Origin: Dehalococcoidia bacterium
GTDB lineage: Bacteria > Chloroflexota > Dehalococcoidia > GIF9 > AB-539-J10
Assembly (NCBI GenBank): GCA_030626915.1
Contig: DAOUTC010000085.1
Span: 1-5,466, forward strand
Direction: 5' to 3'
DNA: 5,466 nucleotides
Shown here: positions 1-5,466 of the stretch, one piece after another
How the letters are laid out: the number at the start of each line of letters is the position of its first letter
How positions within the stretch are numbered: the first letter of the stretch is position 1
Translations under genes and position numbers: made by a program
Notes under the pieces: generated by a model
Told to the model about the DNA's origin: nothing
Databases searched by the model: none
Seen by the model: only the letters and a program-made list of their open reading frames with translations

Positions 1-988
<988 letters not shown>

Positions 989-1039
989 TTAATTTGTACC
1001 CTCACCTCGTTCCTCACTTCAAGAGAGAGTAGGCAAGGG

Positions 1040-3817
<2,778 letters not shown>

Positions 3818-3877
3818 TCCACTCTCAATCACAAAATATAATACTATCAGTCAAAACCATCATAGTAAAAGACCTTC

Positions 3878-4459
3878 TCACCAATTGAATCTATTCATCG
3901 CCACTTCTATCCCCTGAGCCAGAAAGCAATCAACGGCTTCTGCTACTGTGGCAATTGCTGGCTTGATTAGTTCTTCCTCTTGTGGAGTAAAGCCACTAAG
4001 CACATATTTAACTATAACATCTTCATCAGTATTAGATAATCCCTCTACTTGAGGCCGTCCAATGCCCACCCTGATTCGAGGAAAATCTTCGCTGCCCAGA
4101 GCAGAAATTATAGACTTCATCCCATTATGCCCTCCTGAACCACCACTCCGACGCAGACGAATTTTGCCCAGAGGCAAATCGAGCTCGTCATAAATTACTA
4201 AGAGGTTATTTAAAGAAATGCCATATTTATTTACCAAGCAGCCTACTGCTTTACCGCTGAGATTGACAAATGTTCTCGGCTTAGCCAGTAATAATTTGCT
4301 ACCTCCCACCTCACCAAAGCCTACCCTAGCCTGACATTGCCTGCGCTCAAACCGAATAGAATGAAGCCTGGCAAAATAATTCAGACAACGAAAACCAATA
4401 TTATGACGATTATGGGCATAAGCCCTGCCCGGATTGCCCAAGCCAACAATTAACTTCAT
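3878..4459 (-). CDS. pth: Peptidyl-tRNA hydrolase
   Basis: Cleaves the ester bond of peptidyl-tRNAs dropped by ribosomes, recycling tRNA; cytosolic, monomeric and usually essential. Seen: 193 residues, the normal length. GLGNPG (6-11) carries N9; NRHNIGF carries the catalytic H19; PRTFVNLSG carries N66; YDELDLP carries D91; and GGHNGMKS carries N112. These match E. coli N10, H20, N68, D93 and N114. RIRVGIGRP (128-136) is also typical. Position 17 is Asn where Thr is common (TRHN), a tolerated variant. Start: the ATG at 4459 has AAGGA at 4473-4469 with 9-base spacing, and a perfect TATAAT lies at 4491-4486. It appears to be the first gene of the minus-strand run. The next gene's start is 60 bases past its stop (45 if the GTG at 3832 is used). 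Confidence 0.97.
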   Translation of the reverse strand: MKLIVGLGNPGRAYAHNRHNIGFRCLNYFARLHSIRFERRQCQARVGFGEVGGSKLLLAKPRTFVNLSGKAVGCLVNKYGISLNNLLVIYDELDLPLGKIRLRRSGGSGGHNGMKSIISALGSEDFPRIRVGIGRPQVEGLSNTDEDVIVKYVLSGFTPQEEELIKPAIATVAEAVDCFLAQGIEVAMNRFNW

Positions 4460-4485
4460 TACGTATATTCCTTATTTTATGCTAT

Positions 4486-4516
4486 ATTATAAGCTAAAAG
4501 AGAGACGTTTTGTCTT
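4486..4516 (-). promoter_or_regulatory. Putative sigma-70-type promoter for pth and the genes after it
   Basis: On the minus strand a perfect TATAAT lies at 4491-4486, about 27 bases upstream of the pth ATG, which would give a short 5' leader of about 20 bases. The best -35 is AAGACA at 4516-4511 (4 of 6 matches), with a long 19-base spacer, so the -35 half is weak. The same AT-rich block must also serve the divergent Nudix gene. Several TATA-like hexamers face that way (for example TATATT at 4483-4488), but none has a good -35 box. Confidence 0.5.
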
Positions 4517-4534
4517 TATTGAAAGGGGATATAG

Positions 4535-5038
4535 ATGAAGGAATATAACTACTGCCCAATTTGTAAGATACCTCTCCAAATAGGAATCATTGCAGGAAAA
4601 AGGAGGAAGCATTGCCCTAAATGTGATTTTATTGATTACAAAAATCCTTTGCCGGTGGCAGTGGCAGTAGCGGTAAAAGATAAAAGGTTCTTATTGGTCA
4701 AAAGAGGCTCACCACCTAGAAAAGGTACCTGGGCGTCTCCCGCAGGTTTTATCGAGATTGGAGAAACACCAGAAGAAGCCTGTTTAAGAGAGTTAAAGGA
4801 AGAAACTGGGATATCAGGGGAAATAGTGAAATTAATCGGAGTATCTAAACGAGAGGACAACGAAGTTTATGGAGATATGTTAGTAGTGAAATATTTAGTT
4901 AGGACAAAGAGTGGAAAACTAACTCCTGGAGATGAGGTAGAAGGAGTGAAATTCTTTGATATAGCTGAATTGCCTGATTATTATGTCAATATCTATAAAC
5001 AGGTAATTGAAGAAATTCAAAGTGGGGAAGTATTTTGA
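4535..5038 (+). CDS. Nudix hydrolase with N-terminal zinc ribbon
   Basis: A 167-residue pyrophosphohydrolase that probably cleaves a nucleoside diphosphate linked to another group, such as ADP-ribose or NADH; the substrate cannot be read from sequence. Seen: a zinc ribbon of C7-x2-C10 and C27-x2-C30, then a hydrophobic strand VAVAVAV and a full Nudix box from G71 to I93 (G-x5-E77-x7-R85-E86-L87-x-E89-E90-x-G92-I93), with every metal-binding Glu present. The ribbon plus Nudix order recalls NudC NADH pyrophosphatase, but the NudC-specific SQPWPFPxS stretch after the box is absent and the N-terminal NudC domain is missing, so ADP-ribose-type activity is the more likely guess. Start: ATG 4535, with AAAGGGG at 4522-4528 and 6-base spacing. 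It is the only plus-strand gene. Its last 22 bases overlap the end of ligA tail to tail, and a terminator follows its stop. Confidence 0.93.
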   Translation: MKEYNYCPICKIPLQIGIIAGKRRKHCPKCDFIDYKNPLPVAVAVAVKDKRFLLVKRGSPPRKGTWASPAGFIEIGETPEEACLRELKEETGISGEIVKLIGVSKREDNEVYGDMLVVKYLVRTKSGKLTPGDEVEGVKFFDIAELPDYYVNIYKQVIEEIQSGEVF

Positions 5039-5466
5039 TTCAGCAATTCTAGAAACTCAGCTTCACTGAGTGTTTTTATGCCTAATTTCTGGGCCTTAGC
5101 CAATTTGGAGCCAGGGTCAGCGCCAACTACCAAGTAAGATGTTTTCTTCGTGACATCTGAGCCTGCTTCGCCTCCTAAGGCCTTTACCTTGACTTCTGCC
5201 TCCTGGCGGCTGAAGGATTCCAATTTCCCCGTGAGAACAAATTCTAATCCAGCTAAGGGTAGCTCTTCGGGCTTTGCTTCCTCGGCTTTTTCCTTTTCCA
5301 GCCTCACCCCGGCCTCCCTTAATTTCTCAATAATGCGCCTGTTTCCTTCTTGTCTGAAAAAAGTCACAATGCTAGCAGCTATTTTAGGCCCAATTGATGG
5401 CAGGGATAAAAGCTCCTCCCGACTGGCTTTGGCCAAATCATCTACGCTATTAAAGTTCTCCGCCAG
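5017..5466 (-). CDS. ligA: NAD-dependent DNA ligase LigA, C-terminal part (5' end outside window)
   Basis: Bacterial replicative ligase sealing nicks with NAD+ as AMP donor; cytosolic, DNA-bound. Only the last 149 residues are here, and the frame stays open to the window edge; full-length LigA is about 670 residues, so the adenylation, OB and zinc parts lie beyond base 5466. Seen: the end of the helix-hairpin-helix region, including LPSIGPKIAASI (22-33 of the fragment), then a charged linker (about 55-70, Glu/Lys/Ala/Pro rich), then a BRCT domain (about 71-147) with FVLTGKLESFSRQEAE, the GGE turn, SYLVVGADPGSKLAKAQ and a closing EAEFLELL. These are the standard LigA BRCT landmarks. It ends at 5017, overlapping the last 22 bases of the convergent Nudix gene. 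No terminator for ligA is evident on its own strand. Confidence 0.95.
   Translation of the reverse strand: MAENFNSVDDLAKASREELLSLPSIGPKIAASIVTFFRQEGNRRIIEKLREAGVRLEKEKAEEAKPEELPLAGLEFVLTGKLESFSRQEAEVKVKALGGEAGSDVTKKTSYLVVGADPGSKLAKAQKLGIKTLSEAEFLELLNQNTSPL
5055..5077 (+). terminator. Intrinsic terminator for the Nudix gene, inside ligA coding sequence
   Basis: A perfect 6-bp inverted repeat, ACTCAG (5055-5060) and CTGAGT (5066-5071), encloses a 5-base loop CTTCA and is followed by G and five T (5072-5077). It starts 16 bases after the Nudix stop. The T-run lies only on the plus-strand side, so it acts on the Nudix transcript. The same bases encode part of the BRCT domain of LigA on the other strand. 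The stem is short, with three G/C pairs out of six, so efficiency may be moderate. Confidence 0.65.

Noticed and set aside
3837..3867. TACTAT/ATAGTA inverted repeat after pth as a terminator
   Set aside because: An AT-only-rich 6-bp stem with a 14-base loop and an interrupted T-run would be unstable; the spacing to the next gene suits read-through.
4501..4517. Small hairpin AGAGAC/GTCTTT in the Nudix 5' leader
   Set aside because: Six pairs including a G-T wobble with a 5-base loop, low GC and no following T-run. Too weak to call a regulatory element.
4990..5016. TTGAA/TTCAA inverted repeat just past the ligA stop as a ligA terminator
   Set aside because: A five-pair, mostly A/T stem with no T-run on the minus strand, and it lies in Nudix coding sequence.

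Overview
This is an ordinary bacterial housekeeping segment. It carries two glycolytic enzymes, a translation-recycling enzyme, a DNA ligase tail, a Nudix hydrolase and two genes whose exact substrates are unknown. I see no mobile element, CRISPR array, tRNA, rRNA or riboswitch, and nothing that looks like an undescribed system. Protein style (type I GAPDH, a compact enolase ending, DprA/Smf-related family gene, LACTB2-like metallo-hydrolase), moderate GC judged by eye and strong Shine-Dalgarno sites fit an anaerobic bacterium. My impression is Chloroflexota, class Dehalococcoidia. That is recalled resemblance, not a search result, and I hold it at about even odds.

Layout, read on the minus strand from right to left: the C-terminal 149 residues of NAD-dependent DNA ligase (ligA, 5466-5017, start outside the window); then, on the plus strand, a zinc-ribbon Nudix hydrolase (4535-5038) whose tail overlaps the ligA tail; then a minus-strand run of five genes: pth (4459-3878), a LOG/DprA-like nucleotide-binding protein (3817-3341), enolase (3339-2032), an MBL-fold metallo-hydrolase (2035-1040) and GAPDH (gap, 967 to beyond base 1). 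The 75-base gap between pth and the Nudix gene (4460-4534) is the only divergent promoter region and holds a perfect TATAAT facing pth. No stretch over 300 bases lacks a gene.

The five minus-strand genes are probably one transcript. The LOG-like gene and eno are 1 base apart, eno and the MBL gene share an ATGA stop/start, and the MBL gene and gap are 72 bases apart with no terminator seen. GAPDH and enolase act in the lower half of glycolysis/gluconeogenesis. The MBL gene locked between them has no assigned substrate and is the most useful functional lead. Smaller points of interest are active-site-adjacent substitutions in GAPDH and enolase, and an intrinsic terminator for the Nudix gene embedded in ligA coding sequence.
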